Positions 8,955 through 18,470 are shown, numbered from the stretch's first letter. The stretch: 64,000 nucleotides of DNA from Hymenobacter puniceus (GCF_014333525.1 NZ_JACSCX010000003.1:372001-436000), one strand, 5' to 3'. The notes: generated by a model not told the origin, from the letters alone. Translations and numbers: made by a program.

Positions 8955-9331
8955 GGCCCCGAAGTGTTGGGCTGGGTACCTTTGAGTTATGGAAGCAGTC
9001 TAGCGCATCCTGCTGATAGAATGTTATGTTGATAGAGCGTCATGCTGAGAGAATATTATGTTGATAGAGTGTCATGCTGAGCCTGTCGAAGCATCTCTAC
9101 CGCTTCGTTGCAAGGGTAATCCAACGAAGCAGTAGAGATGCTTCGACAGGCTCAGCATGACGTTCGAACGAACTGACCCAACGTCAGCAATGCCGGGGCG
9201 CAACCCTTCGCGTCTCGGCATTGCTGACGTTGTTTACCAAACGGGGTGTACCTGATGCAGTGCCGACCGTTCAACGACGCGACGCGAAGGGTCGCGTCTC
9301 CACCTTCCGATAACGTCCTCATTTAGCTTCC
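8955..9331. repeat. Repeat-rich intergenic region with direct and inverted repeats
   Basis: A 26-base direct repeat occurs at 9024-9049 and 9056-9081 (period 32, one mismatch). It runs into the long palindrome at 9071-9161, which is followed by a 17-bp palindrome (9179-9195/9216-9232) and a small one (9276-9283/9291-9298, GACGCGAC/GTCGCGTC). At 8977-8984 there is a TACCTTTG box followed five bases later by a 4-codon frame that stops at once, possibly the remains of a lost gene. No coding sequence is supported. Confidence 0.7.
9071..9161. repeat. Dispersed GTCATGCTGAGC palindrome, copy 1
   Basis: The left arm, beginning GTCATGCTGAGCCTGTCGAA, pairs with the right arm ending TTCGACAGGCTCAGCATGAC; both include an AGCATCTCTAC/GTAGAGATGCT core. 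The arms are about 30 bp and nearly perfect, with a short CGCTTCGTTG/CAACGAAGC second stem inside. Related copies lie at 10209-10312, 38781-38884 and 61658-61749. REP/MITE-like; non-coding. Confidence 0.85.
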
Positions 9332-10165
9332 ATGAACTCCCTGCAAGACCTCCACAAAACCGCCAGCAGCTTCCAGACCACCGCCAAAATGCCCGTGCTG
9401 TTCGTGGGGCACGGCTCTCCGATGAACGCGCTGGCCGACAACCCGTTCACCCAAACACTACATCGGCTGGGACTAGATATTCGCAACCGGCAGCCGCCGC
9501 GGGCCGTGCTGGTGGTGTCGGCGCACTGGCTCACGCGCGGCACCTTCGTAGCCATAAACGAGCGGCCTGAAACCATCCACGACTTTGGTGGCTTCCCTGA
9601 AGAGCTATTTGCCATGCAGTACCCCGCGCCCGGCGCGCCCGATGTGGCCCAAGAGGTGCTGCAGGCCCTGCCCGACGCCCACCCCACCGACGAGTGGGGC
9701 CTCGACCACGGCACCTGGACGGTGCTGCACCACATCTTCCCTGAGGCCGACATTCCGGTGTTCCAGCTCAGCATTGACTACCACCAGCCCCTGAACTACC
9801 ACGCCGGGCTGGCCCGACAGCTGCAGTTTCTGCGCCGCCGGGGCGTGCTGATTGTGGGCAGCGGCAACATCGTGCACAACCTGCGCCAGAGCATGCCCAA
9901 GCTTATGCAGGGCGACCCCACGCCCTACGCCTGGGCCGCGGAGTTCGACGAGTGGGCGAAAGCCAAAATCAACCAGCGCGACCTGCACGCGCTGGCCCAT
10001 TTCCAGCAGGCCGGCGCTAGCGGCCCCCTGGCCGTGCCCACCCCCGACCACTACATCCCGCTGCTCTACAGCTTGGCATTGGCCGAACCCGACGACGATA
10101 TTCGCCACGCCTACGAAGCCGTAGAATACGGTGGCCTGAGCATGCGCACGTTTGTGGTAGGGTAG
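9332..10165 (+). CDS. ygiD: DODA-type extradiol dioxygenase (YgiD/LigB family)
   Basis: 277 residues. Matches the LigB-like extradiol ring-opening dioxygenase fold of E. coli YgiD, which opens 4,5-DOPA and related catechols. Visible metal and active-site segments are FVGHGSPMNAL near residue 26, VSAHWLTRG near residue 63, DHGTWTVLHHIFP near 130 and the GSGNIVHNL loop near 178. Predicted to be cytoplasmic with one non-haem metal ion. It stands alone between two palindrome-rich regions, so genome context says nothing about the substrate; catechol clearance is a reasonable inference. Confidence 0.92.
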   Translation: MNSLQDLHKTASSFQTTAKMPVLFVGHGSPMNALADNPFTQTLHRLGLDIRNRQPPRAVLVVSAHWLTRGTFVAINERPETIHDFGGFPEELFAMQYPAPGAPDVAQEVLQALPDAHPTDEWGLDHGTWTVLHHIFPEADIPVFQLSIDYHQPLNYHAGLARQLQFLRRRGVLIVGSGNIVHNLRQSMPKLMQGDPTPYAWAAEFDEWAKAKINQRDLHALAHFQQAGASGPLAVPTPDHYIPLLYSLALAEPDDDIRHAYEAVEYGGLSMRTFVVG

Positions 10166-10208
10166 TAGGCCAGGTTGGCTTTATTCAGCTCATATCATTC
10201 TACTATCC

Positions 10209-10312
10209 GTCATGCTGAGCGAAGCCAGAGGCGAAGTCGAAGCATCGCTACTGTTTCGTTGAATTACGGCTGCAACGAAGTGGTAGAAATGCTTTGGCAA
10301 GCTCAGCGTGAC
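10209..10312. repeat. Dispersed GTCATGCTGAGC palindrome, copy 2
   Basis: Opens GTCATGCTGAGCGAAGC and closes with AAGCTCAGCGTGAC. Inner AGCATCGCTAC pairs imperfectly with GTAGAAATGCT, and GTTTCGTTG with CAACGAAG. It is more diverged than copy 1 and carries an extra GAAGCCAGAGGC segment in the left arm. Confidence 0.8.
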
Positions 10313-10402
10313 AAGCGGTAGTTGGGGTTCCTTAGGGCATCAGGCAACTTCCGCCCTTCGGCTGGCATCTATCGGAGCGCAAGCCTCTACCTTGTGCCCT
10401 CT

Positions 10403-12859
10403 ATGCGCCATATCCTTCTACTGACTATCAGCCTGACTGCGGCCGCCGCCGCCGCCCAGACTCCCGCCACTACCTACCGTGCCACCGAGCGTAAAGTCAA
10501 CGACCTGGTGCATACCCGGCTGGACTTACGTTTCGACTACGCCAAGCGCTATGCTTACGGCAGGGAATGGGTGACGCTGAAACCCCACAGCTACGCCACC
10601 GATTCTCTGCGGCTGGATGCCAAGGGTATGGATATTAAGGCCGTAAGTCTGGTGCGGAACGATGTGCCGCAGCCGCTCAAGTACACCTACAACCAGCGCA
10701 AACTGCTGATTCAGTTGGGGCGCATGGTGCCGGCCGGAGAGGCGTACACCATCTATGTAGAGTACACGGCCAAGCCCGACGAGCTGGACATCAAAGGTAG
10801 CGCCGCCATTGGCGGCGCTAAGGGCCTATACTTCATCAACCCCGACAGTGCCGTGGCCGGCAAGCCGGTGCAGATCTGGACCCAGGGCGAGACGGAAGGC
10901 AGCTCAGCCTGGTTTCCGACCATCGATAGGCCCAACCAGAAAACCACCTCGGAAATCAGGTTGACGGTGCCCAGCAAGTACGTCACGCTCAGCAATGGTT
11001 CTCTCGTCAGCCAGACGCCCGCCGGCCCCGGCCTGCGCACCGACACCTGGAAGATGGACCAGCCCCACGCACCTTATTTGTTCATGCTGGCAGTGGGCGA
11101 CTTCCGCAAAACCACCGATACTTGGCGCGGCAAGGAAGTGAGCTACTACCTGGAGCCGCAATACACCGCCCAGGCGCGCACCATTTTTGGCAAAACGCCG
11201 CGCATGCTAGAGTTCTTTTCCGAGCGCCTCGGCGTGGACTTTCCGTGGAACAAGTATGCCCAGGTGGTGGTGCGCGACTACGTGGCCGGGGCCATGGAAA
11301 ACACGTCGGCTTCGCTGTTTGGGCCCCAGGCCCAGGGCTCGGCCCGCGAGCTGCTCGACTGGGAGTACGCCGGCGTGGAGCGGGAAATTGCGCATGAGCT
11401 GTTTCACCAGTGGTTCGGCGACTACGTGACGGCCGAAAGCTGGAGCAACCTGACCGTAAATGAGAGCTTCGCCAACTTTTCGGAGGTGCTCTGGGCCGAG
11501 CACGCCTACGGCCCCGACGCTGGCGCGGCCCAGGCCTACCGCAGCCGCCGCACCTACCTGGGCAACCCCGCCAACTACACGGTGCCGCTGGTGCGCTTTC
11601 AGTACGCCGACAAGGAAGACCTGTTCGACAACGTAACGTACCAGAAGGGCGGCAGCATCCTGAACATGCTGCGCAGCTACTTGGGAGAGGCTGTATTCTT
11701 CAGCGGCCTGAAAACTTACTTGACCCAGAATGCCTTTGGCACCGGGGAGCCGCACCAGCTGCGGCTGGCGCTGGAGGCAGCCTCGGGGCAGGATCTGAAC
11801 TGGTTTTTCAACCAGTGGTACTACACTGCCGGGCACCCGGTCGTCACGATTGACTACGCCTACGATGCCACCCGCCGGGAGCAAGCCGTGACCATCAAGC
11901 AAACCCAGGCCGGCCAGGTGTTTCAGCTTCCCATTGCCGTGGATGTGTACTTGAACGGCAAGCCCCAGCGCCACCAAGTGATGCTGCGCCAAGCCACCGA
12001 AACCTTCCGCTTCCCGGCGGCCAGCAAGCCGGAGCTGGTAAACGTGGACGCCGAAAAGGTGCTGCTGTGGCAGAAAACCGACAACAAGCCGCTCACGGAA
12101 TTTGCCTACCAGTACCGCCACGCCCCGCACTACATGGACCGGCGCGAAGCCCTGGCCGCCGCCCAAACCCAGCCCAACGAGGCGCTGGCCCGGCAAACCC
12201 TGCTGGCTGGCCTCACCGATACGTCGCCGTTTCTGCGGGTTTTCGCTATTGAAGCACTCGATCTGAAAAACGCCGCCCTGCGCAAGGCGGCCGCGCCTGT
12301 CCTGGCCCGGCTGGCCGCCACCGACACGGTGGGACAGGTGCGCGCGGTGGCTCTCACGGCACTGGGCACCCTGCAGGAAAAGCGGTACACGAAAGTGTTC
12401 GAGCAGGCGCTGGCCAACCCCTCGTATCGGGTGCAGGGAGCCGCGCTGCGCGGGTTGCTGCCGCTGCAGCCCGCACAGGCGCTGGCGCGCGCCAAAGCCT
12501 TCGAAGCCGACAACAAAGGCGCCCTGACCGTGGCACTGGTGGAGGTATATGGCAAGGCGGGCAGCGCCGCCGAATGGCCCCAGATTCGTGCTAAGTATGA
12601 CGCCGCAGAGCCAAACGGCCAGTTTGAGATGTTGTCTGGCATCTTCGACATCCTGGGCCGCCTCGACGACCCCACGGCCCTCACTGAAGGCATCACCCGC
12701 ATCAAAAACCTCACAGTGCGCTTTAAGCCCTACGTGGATGCTCCCCGCCTCATTGGCCTACTCCGGCAGATAGAGGTGCAGCAAGCCAGGCGGCCCAACG
12801 CGGCATTGGTAGCGCAGCAGGTAACTGCTGCCGTAGCGGAAATTGAGGCGGCGAAGTAG
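10403..12859 (+). CDS. Secreted M1-family zinc aminopeptidase with C-terminal helical repeats
   Basis: 818 residues from the ATG at 10403, the start that gives a clean signal peptide (MRHILLLTISLTAAAAAA, then AQ). The catalytic core shows the GAMEN exopeptidase motif at 296-300 and the gluzincin motif HELFH at 331-335 with the third zinc ligand E354 (VNESFANF). The N-terminal third is the beta-rich M1 saddle domain. After about residue 560 the chain becomes Ala/Leu-rich helical repeats resembling HEAT/ERAP1-type C-domains. Likely role: removing N-terminal residues from peptides in the periplasm or outside the cell. A hairpin 7 bases after the stop may end the transcript. Confidence 0.94.
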   Translation: MRHILLLTISLTAAAAAAQTPATTYRATERKVNDLVHTRLDLRFDYAKRYAYGREWVTLKPHSYATDSLRLDAKGMDIKAVSLVRNDVPQPLKYTYNQRKLLIQLGRMVPAGEAYTIYVEYTAKPDELDIKGSAAIGGAKGLYFINPDSAVAGKPVQIWTQGETEGSSAWFPTIDRPNQKTTSEIRLTVPSKYVTLSNGSLVSQTPAGPGLRTDTWKMDQPHAPYLFMLAVGDFRKTTDTWRGKEVSYYLEPQYTAQARTIFGKTPRMLEFFSERLGVDFPWNKYAQVVVRDYVAGAMENTSASLFGPQAQGSARELLDWEYAGVEREIAHELFHQWFGDYVTAESWSNLTVNESFANFSEVLWAEHAYGPDAGAAQAYRSRRTYLGNPANYTVPLVRFQYADKEDLFDNVTYQKGGSILNMLRSYLGEAVFFSGLKTYLTQNAFGTGEPHQLRLALEAASGQDLNWFFNQWYYTAGHPVVTIDYAYDATRREQAVTIKQTQAGQVFQLPIAVDVYLNGKPQRHQVMLRQATETFRFPAASKPELVNVDAEKVLLWQKTDNKPLTEFAYQYRHAPHYMDRREALAAAQTQPNEALARQTLLAGLTDTSPFLRVFAIEALDLKNAALRKAAAPVLARLAATDTVGQVRAVALTALGTLQEKRYTKVFEQALANPSYRVQGAALRGLLPLQPAQALARAKAFEADNKGALTVALVEVYGKAGSAAEWPQIRAKYDAAEPNGQFEMLSGIFDILGRLDDPTALTEGITRIKNLTVRFKPYVDAPRLIGLLRQIEVQQARRPNAALVAQQVTAAVAEIEAAK

Positions 12860-12866
12860 ATAAAAA

Positions 12867-12900
12867 AGTGTGCAGGCGTGACTTTTCGTGCCTGCACACT
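12867..12900 (+). terminator. Hairpin after the M1 aminopeptidase
   Basis: AGTGTGCAGGC at 12867-12877 pairs perfectly with GCCTGCACACT at 12890-12900. The A-run sits just before the stem, so a T-run exists only on the opposite strand; a possible terminator. Confidence 0.6.
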
Positions 12901-13277
12901 ATTTCGGCATCTGGATGTATTCTGCAATCAGCTAATGTGCAACCGAAGTCCGTCCGTCAACCATTCGGGGGAAAGCTACAAGTGGCCGAATGCAACCGAT
13001 TGCAGGAGTACAAGAAGGGCCCGTTGGGAAATACAGCTGCGCAAATCAGCAGGAATAGCAGCCGATTTTGGTGTTTGCTGAAATCCCGCAACTTCCAGCC
13101 CGACAGTAACCTTGACTTCAATAAACCAGTACGTCTGACCTTCACCCGGCTGAGGCGCGGGGCCGCCCTACCGGAAATGGCCCGACCTTTGGCGGGCGCC
13201 ACCCGGCGCACCCCAACCGGAGGCTTTACTGTATATGCGAAGAATCGTATATTAAGTGAGGCCTGAGCTTGAAGTTT
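12901..13277. other. Intergenic region, no supported gene
   Basis: About 375 bases upstream of the glucosidase. Overlapping frames on both strands (plus 12868-13266, minus 12957-13292) have no recognisable domain and non-gene-like composition. No clear promoter pair seen. Confidence 0.5.
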
Positions 13278-15923
13278 ATGACGCAGGAACAATTACGCTT
13301 AGCAGCGGCCAACGCCCAGCGCGCCCCGTGGAAGAAGTTCGGCCCCTACCTTACTGAGCGCCAGTGGGGCACGGTGCGCGAAGATTACTCGGCCGAGGGC
13401 AATGCCTGGGACTACATCACCCACGACATGGCCCGCAGCAAGGCCTACCGCTGGGGAGAAGAAGGCATCGGCGGCATCAGCGACGACCGGCAGCTGCTGT
13501 GCTTTGCGGTGGCCCTTTGGAACGGCAAAGACGAGATGCTCAAGGAGCGCCTGTTCGGCCTTACCAACGGCCAGGGCAACCACGGCGAGGACGTGAAAGA
13601 GCAATACTACTACCTCGACAGCACGCCCACGCACTCCTACATGCGGATGCTCTACAAGTATCCGCAGCGCAAGTTCCCGTACAGCAAGCTGGTGCGCGAA
13701 AACAGCCGCCGCACCCGCCTGGAGCCCGAATACGAGCTGCTCGACACCGGTATCTTCGACCAGAGCCGCTACTTCGACGTGTACGTGGAGTACGCCAAGG
13801 CCGGCCCCGAGGACGTGCTCATCAAGCTGACGGTGCACAACCGCGGCCCCAAGAAAGCCAGCGTACAGCTGCTGCCCCAGCTCTGGTTTCGCAACACCTG
13901 GAGTTGGGACCACAAGGCCACGCGGCCCATCATGCGCCAGTCGCAGCCCGGGGCGGTGCACGCCCAGCACCCCGACCTGGGCCACTACCACCTCTACTGC
14001 GAGCCGCAGGGCAGCGCCGAGCCGCCCCAGCTGCTGTTCTGCGAAAACGACACCAACGGCGCCCGCCTCTACGACCTGCCCGCCGAGGGCCGCCACTTCA
14101 AAGACGGCATCAACGACTACGTGGTATACGGTACTACCGAGGCCATCAGCGCGGAGCAGGAAGGCACCAAGGTAGCCGCCCACTACCAGCTGAGCGTGCC
14201 GGCCGGTGAGGCCCGCACCGTACGCCTGCGCCTCAGCCAGCCCTGGCAGGACGCGCCGTTCGCCGATTTCGACCACCAGTTCTACTTGCGCCAGACCGAG
14301 GCCGACGACTTCTACAACTGCATTCAGGAAAGCCTGCCCGCCGATGCCGACGTGCGCAACGTGCAGCGGCAGGCGTTTGCGGGCATGCTCTGGAGCAAGC
14401 AGTTCTACTACTACGATGTGAGCCAGTGGCTGAAAGGCGACCCGGCCGTAAGCAAGGCGCCCGTCAGCCGCCGCGCCGGCCGTAACAGCACTTGGCACCA
14501 CCTCTACAACGCCGACATCATTTCAATGCCCGATAAGTGGGAGTATCCGTGGTATGCGGCCTGGGATTTGGCCTTCCACTGCATCCCGCTGGCCATGGTG
14601 GATACCGAGTTTGCGAAAGAGCAGCTGCGCCTGTTCACCAAAGACCGGTACATGCACCCCAACGGCCAGCTGCCGGCCTACGAGTGGAATTTCTCCGACG
14701 TGAACCCGCCCGTGCACGCCTGGGCCACCTGGCGCGTGTACCAGATGGACAAAAAGCTCCACCATGGCCTCGGCGACACGGTTTTTCTGGAGGGCATGTT
14801 CCATAAGCTGGCCCTGAACTTTGCGTGGTGGGTGAACCGCAAAGACAAGAGCGAGCGAAACATCTTTGAGGGCGGCTTCCTGGGCCTCGACAACATCGGC
14901 GTGTTCGATAGGAGTGCGCCGCTGCCCACCGGCGGCTTCATCGAGCAGAGCGACGGCACCAGCTGGATGGCCATGTTTGCGTTGAACATGATGCGCATGG
15001 CCATGGAGCTGGCCAAATCCAACCGCGTGTACCAGGAAATGGCGGGCAAATTCTTCGAGCACTTCCTCTACATTGCCGATGCCATGACCCGCGGCGGCGA
15101 CGGCGAATTCAACCTCTGGGACGAAGAAGACGGCTTCTACTACGACGTGCTCCACACCCCCGACGGCGTGCGCACCAAGCTGAAAGTGCGCTCCATTGTG
15201 GGCCTGATTCCGCTGTTTGCGGTGGAAGTGGTGGAGCAGGATATTCTGGATGCGCTGCCCGAGTTTACGGCCCGCGCCACCTGGCTGATTCGGCACCGGC
15301 CCCACCTGGCGCAGCTGGTGAGCCGCTGGCAGGAACCCGGCAAGGGCGCCCGCCACTTGCTGGGTTTGCTGCGCCGCCCGCGCCTCAAGAAGCTGCTCGC
15401 CCGCATGCTCGACGAAACCGAGTTCCTGTCCGACTACGGCATCCGGGCCATGTCGCGCTATCACTTGCAACACCCCTACGTCTACAGCACCCCCGAAACC
15501 GACTTCACGGTGCAGTACGTGCCCGGCGAGGCTGAAAGCAGCATGTTTGGGGGCAACAGCAACTGGCGCGGCCCCCTCTGGATGCCCATCAACTACCTCA
15601 TCATCGAGTCGTTGCAGCGCTATTATTTCTACTACGGCGACAATTTCAAAATAGAATACCCGACTGGCTCCGGTAGCTTGCTCAACCTGCAGCAGGTAGC
15701 TGAGGCCCTGGCTGGCCGCCTCACCAAGCTACTGCTCAAAGACGAAAACGGCCGCCGCCCTGCCTTCGGCAATTATCAGCTACTGCAAACTGACCCGCAT
15801 TTCCAGGACAATTTGCTCTTCCACGAGTACTTCCATGGCGACGCCGGCCACGGCCTCGGCGCCAGTCACCAAACCGGCTGGACTGGCCTGGTGGTACGCC
15901 TGCTGCAACTCAGCGGCCACTAA
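13278..15923 (+). CDS. Large cytoplasmic glucosidase-like hydrolase (MGH1/GH63-like)
   Basis: 881 residues from the ATG at 13278; a TTG three codons earlier is less likely. There is no signal peptide. The N-terminal 300 residues are beta-rich; from about residue 370 follows an (alpha/alpha)6-barrel with runs such as WEYPWYAAWDLAFHC, LPAYEWNFSDVNPPVHAWA and FGGNSNWRGPLWMPINYL. This is the layout of MGH1-like/GH63-type glycoside hydrolases, often annotated as glucosidases. In GH63 relatives the acids act near the WDLAF-type aspartate and a C-terminal glutamate, but I cannot assign them with certainty. Probably hydrolyses small glucosides, perhaps compatible solutes. A perfect hairpin follows the stop. 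Confidence 0.85.
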   Translation: MTQEQLRLAAANAQRAPWKKFGPYLTERQWGTVREDYSAEGNAWDYITHDMARSKAYRWGEEGIGGISDDRQLLCFAVALWNGKDEMLKERLFGLTNGQGNHGEDVKEQYYYLDSTPTHSYMRMLYKYPQRKFPYSKLVRENSRRTRLEPEYELLDTGIFDQSRYFDVYVEYAKAGPEDVLIKLTVHNRGPKKASVQLLPQLWFRNTWSWDHKATRPIMRQSQPGAVHAQHPDLGHYHLYCEPQGSAEPPQLLFCENDTNGARLYDLPAEGRHFKDGINDYVVYGTTEAISAEQEGTKVAAHYQLSVPAGEARTVRLRLSQPWQDAPFADFDHQFYLRQTEADDFYNCIQESLPADADVRNVQRQAFAGMLWSKQFYYYDVSQWLKGDPAVSKAPVSRRAGRNSTWHHLYNADIISMPDKWEYPWYAAWDLAFHCIPLAMVDTEFAKEQLRLFTKDRYMHPNGQLPAYEWNFSDVNPPVHAWATWRVYQMDKKLHHGLGDTVFLEGMFHKLALNFAWWVNRKDKSERNIFEGGFLGLDNIGVFDRSAPLPTGGFIEQSDGTSWMAMFALNMMRMAMELAKSNRVYQEMAGKFFEHFLYIADAMTRGGDGEFNLWDEEDGFYYDVLHTPDGVRTKLKVRSIVGLIPLFAVEVVEQDILDALPEFTARATWLIRHRPHLAQLVSRWQEPGKGARHLLGLLRRPRLKKLLARMLDETEFLSDYGIRAMSRYHLQHPYVYSTPETDFTVQYVPGEAESSMFGGNSNWRGPLWMPINYLIIESLQRYYFYYGDNFKIEYPTGSGSLLNLQQVAEALAGRLTKLLLKDENGRRPAFGNYQLLQTDPHFQDNLLFHEYFHGDAGHGLGASHQTGWTGLVVRLLQLSGH

Positions 15924-15938
15924 ACTTACCAGATGTAT

Positions 15939-15974
15939 CACCAAAACAGCGGCAAATGAGCCGCTGTTTTGGTG
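15939..15974. terminator. Bidirectional terminator hairpin
   Basis: CACCAAAACAGCGGC at 15939-15953 pairs perfectly (15 bp) with GCCGCTGTTTTGGTG at 15960-15974. It lies between converging genes and can serve both. Confidence 0.85.
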
Positions 15975-15998
15975 GCAAACTAATACTGGCTGCAGAAG

Positions 15999-16235
15999 TT
16001 AGTTGCTTCGGTCGGTGAGAAGGGTGAGCTGGGCAGCCGTTTCGGCCGGGCCCTGGTACACAAGCCGCCCACTTCGGATGGAGCCCGTGTACACTTCCAC
16101 GTCGGTGGAGTTGTGGGGCAGAAACACCCGCACCGACTCGCGCCGGCCGGGCCGGATAAGCGTAACACCAGTCGGCGACGTTTCGGGAGAAGCTATTTCG
16201 AAAAAGCCGGCGTTAGTGAGTTGTTTATCAAGCAT
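15999..16235 (-). CDS. Small hypothetical protein
   Basis: 78 residues from the ATG at 16235 (MLDKQLTNAGFFEIA); a TTG at 16244 is possible. No family recognised. It shows a beta-rich pattern (VTLIRPGRRESVRVFLP, TDVEVYTGSIRSGRLVYQG) that could be a small sheet-only domain. It lies right behind the convergent terminator. Codon use resembles the neighbours, which supports a real gene. Function unknown. Confidence 0.5.
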   Translation of the reverse strand: MLDKQLTNAGFFEIASPETSPTGVTLIRPGRRESVRVFLPHNSTDVEVYTGSIRSGRLVYQGPAETAAQLTLLTDRSN

Positions 16236-16453
16236 TTCAACCAAGTGAAGTTCACGGGCTCAAATGCAAATTGGTCTTGGATAGTTTCATTCAAGTAAAA
16301 GAATTCTCATATGCCTACTGTGGGCAATATTGTATCCTGCACTTGACTATCGTATCGGGCGCGTGAGTGGCCGGTAATGGCAGAAAAAGTGCCCGTAAAG
16401 CCTGCTGGCCAGATACTTGCCTAGCCGGCAGGCTCACGGGCAGTTGGTGTCTG

Positions 16454-16903
16454 CTATTTTGCTTTGTGAATCAGTTTAATTACGTCGGCGCTACCACCTT
16501 CCCTGGCGTGGGCCAGCACGTCTTTGCCGTCGTTGTCTTTGGCGTTGGGGTTGGCACCGTTGGCTAGCAGAAACGCCGCCACCTCCGCACTGCCCTGGTC
16601 TGCCGCCGCCATCAGGGCCGTGGAGTTAAAAGAGTCGGCTTTGTCGATCTGGGCTTTATGCGCCACCAGCATTCTAACCAGTTCCAGCTGGCCTTTGCTG
16701 GCCGCCAGAATCAAAAACGTGGTTGGAAAACCTGGCACCATCTCCACGGGCGCGTTGGCATCAGCTCCGGCAGCCAATAGCGCCTGCAATGCTTCCGGCT
16801 GGTTCTTGATTATAGTAGCGTAAACTTTCTGAGTAGTAGTCTGAGCTTTAGCGAAAAAAGGCAGTGCCAGGAATAAGACAAAAAGCAGCAAGCTTTTTTT
16901 CAT
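16454..16903 (-). CDS. Exported ankyrin-repeat protein
   Basis: 149 residues. A signal peptide (MKKSLLLFVLFLALPFFAKA) leads to three to four ankyrin repeats covering the rest: ALQALLAAGADANAP, LILAASKGQLELVRMLVAHKA, ALMAAADQGSAEVAAFLLANG and ANPNAKDNDGKDVLAHAREGG. Ankyrin repeats bind proteins and have no catalytic role. The partner is unknown; the location should be periplasmic. A near-perfect -7 box lies 32 bases upstream of the ATG. Confidence 0.85.
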   Translation of the reverse strand: MKKSLLLFVLFLALPFFAKAQTTTQKVYATIIKNQPEALQALLAAGADANAPVEMVPGFPTTFLILAASKGQLELVRMLVAHKAQIDKADSFNSTALMAAADQGSAEVAAFLLANGANPNAKDNDGKDVLAHAREGGSADVIKLIHKAK

Positions 16904-16935
16904 ATAGAAGGGCGTTTTGAATGATTGGTTGCTAT

Positions 16936-16943
16936 CAAATATA
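16936..16943 (-). promoter_or_regulatory. Promoter -7 box of the ankyrin-repeat gene
   Basis: TATATTTG on the minus strand matches TAnnTTTG exactly, 32 bases before the ATG. No clear TTG is present at the right distance upstream, so the -33 element is weak or absent. Confidence 0.5.
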
Positions 16944-17319
16944 CTGCTGGCTTATCGAAATATCTATATTATCAGTTAACAATAAATGTGTGCCAAAGCC
17001 AAGGCTTAGCAGCCTGTTGAGGTACCTGGATCTTGGTTTTTCTGGCCGTGGTATGCGCTTGTAGTTGCTAGATAGTAGCGTAATGACTTGAAAACGAGTG
17101 CTATTTATTGGGGCTACCGGGGTTGTAGTAAAGTAAAGTAGGATGAGAGCTGAAGAGCATATAGTAGTAAGGCCACCGTAGGATAATACAGTTTTTAGTA
17201 GCTATAAGTCTTTTTTGCTAGCAATTATTGAATTTGTTATATTTTTGATATGGTGAGTGCTACGGCTGCAGCAGGCTGGAAGCCTCTCACGGCACGATAC
17301 GGACTGGCTGGTTCTGTCT
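16944..17319. other. AT-rich intergenic region, no supported gene
   Basis: About 375 bases between two minus-strand genes, richer in A+T than the surroundings, especially 16940-17250. No open frame with recognisable content and no strong hairpin. Confidence 0.5.
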
Positions 17320-18375
17320 TTAGGTGGTTGTTGGTGCGGCGGGCCGGTAGCTCATTCGTTGGGCCATCATGCTGGCCAGAATGATTTGCAATGCGTGGTA
17401 GAGCATAAGCGGCAGCAGGAGCAGGCCCGTGGCAGCCATGCCCGGAAACAGCAGACCAGCCATTACGCTGCCGTGCACCAACGACTTCTTGGAGCCACAG
17501 AACAGAGCCGTAATCTGGTCTTCGCGCGAGAAGCCCAGCAACTGGCTCAGCGCCCACACCACTCCAAAAATGACACCATACAGCCCCACCATGCCAAGCG
17601 CCAGCAGCGCCACGTCGGCAGGAGCGTAGCTGCGGAAGATGCCCTCAGCAAACGACTCGCAAAAAGCTGTAAACACAATCAGCAGAATCACCACCTGGTC
17701 GGAGAGGCGCAAGGTGCCTTTGTGGCGCTCGGCAAAGGCGCCGTAGCGGCGGTTGAGTAGAACTCCGGCTACTACCGGCAAAATTACCTGCCAGAGCAGG
17801 CTGGTGGCTAGGACCCAGAGGTGGCCGCCGTCGGCGCTGGTGTTCAGGAACAGGCTGGTCCAGAGTGGGGTGAGTACTATACCCAGCAGACTGCTGATAC
17901 TGGCGTTGAAGATGGCTGCCGGCAGGTTGCCGCGGGCAATGCTCACCATCACTACCGACGTGGAAACTGTGCTGGGCAGGGTGCACAGAAAGAAAATGCT
18001 TTGCCAGAGCTGCTCGCCTTTTAGCCCCTCGAATAGTGGCCGGGCCAGCAGCGCCAGCAGCGGAAATACCAGAAACGTAATGCCCTGCACCACCACATGC
18101 AGCCGCCAGTTGCGCAAACCGGCCGTGAGCTTTTCAGCGCTCAGCCGCAGTCCATAGAAAAAGAAAATCAGGGTCACCCCAGCTGTGGTAATTGCTTTCC
18201 AGGGAATAGAACTGCTTTTGCTTCCAGCCTCAGGCACAAGGTACGCCACGGCTACGGCCGCTATCAGCCCCAGCAGAAACCAGTCGAGCAGGCCGGCGCG
18301 GCGTAGCAAAGCCACAAGGCGGTTTTCGGCGGGCGCGGCAGAGGCTGGGGCGGGCGTAGGAGCAGACGGAATCAT
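17320..18375 (-). CDS. Bile acid:sodium symporter-family (BASS/SBF-like) transporter
   Basis: 351 residues with about nine or ten hydrophobic helices: LLDWFLLGLIAAVAVAYLVP, TTAGVTLIFFFYGLRLS, LHVVVQGITFLVFPLLALL and others. The FFFYGLRLSAEKL segment and the central SIFFLCTLPSTVSTSVV stretch are typical of the SBF-like branch of the BASS family. Located in the inner membrane. Members move organic anions, often with sodium; the substrate cannot be inferred. The N-terminus is Ala/Pro-rich. A terminator hairpin of the upstream PepSY gene sits only about 17 bases before the ATG, suggesting separate transcription. Confidence 0.88.
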   Translation of the reverse strand: MIPSAPTPAPASAAPAENRLVALLRRAGLLDWFLLGLIAAVAVAYLVPEAGSKSSSIPWKAITTAGVTLIFFFYGLRLSAEKLTAGLRNWRLHVVVQGITFLVFPLLALLARPLFEGLKGEQLWQSIFFLCTLPSTVSTSVVMVSIARGNLPAAIFNASISSLLGIVLTPLWTSLFLNTSADGGHLWVLATSLLWQVILPVVAGVLLNRRYGAFAERHKGTLRLSDQVVILLIVFTAFCESFAEGIFRSYAPADVALLALGMVGLYGVIFGVVWALSQLLGFSREDQITALFCGSKKSLVHGSVMAGLLFPGMAATGLLLLPLMLYHALQIILASMMAQRMSYRPAAPTTT

Positions 18376-18391
18376 GGGCAGAGCAAAAGAA

Positions 18392-18420
18392 AAGCGTCAG
18401 ACTACACCAGTCTGACGCTT
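18392..18420 (-). terminator. Terminator after the PepSY gene
   Basis: AAGCGTCAGACT at 18392-18403 pairs perfectly (12 bp, 5-base loop) with AGTCTGACGCTT at 18409-18420. A T-rich tract follows on the minus strand. Confidence 0.8.
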
Positions 18421-18470
18421 GCAGGCAATACGCAATGGATTCGGTGGAGGTTAAGTTGCCAGCTGAGGCC

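Noticed and set aside
12868..13292. Overlapping frames on both strands upstream of the glucosidase
   Set aside because: Neither has a family or gene-like codon use; they lie in a non-coding gap with a hairpin.
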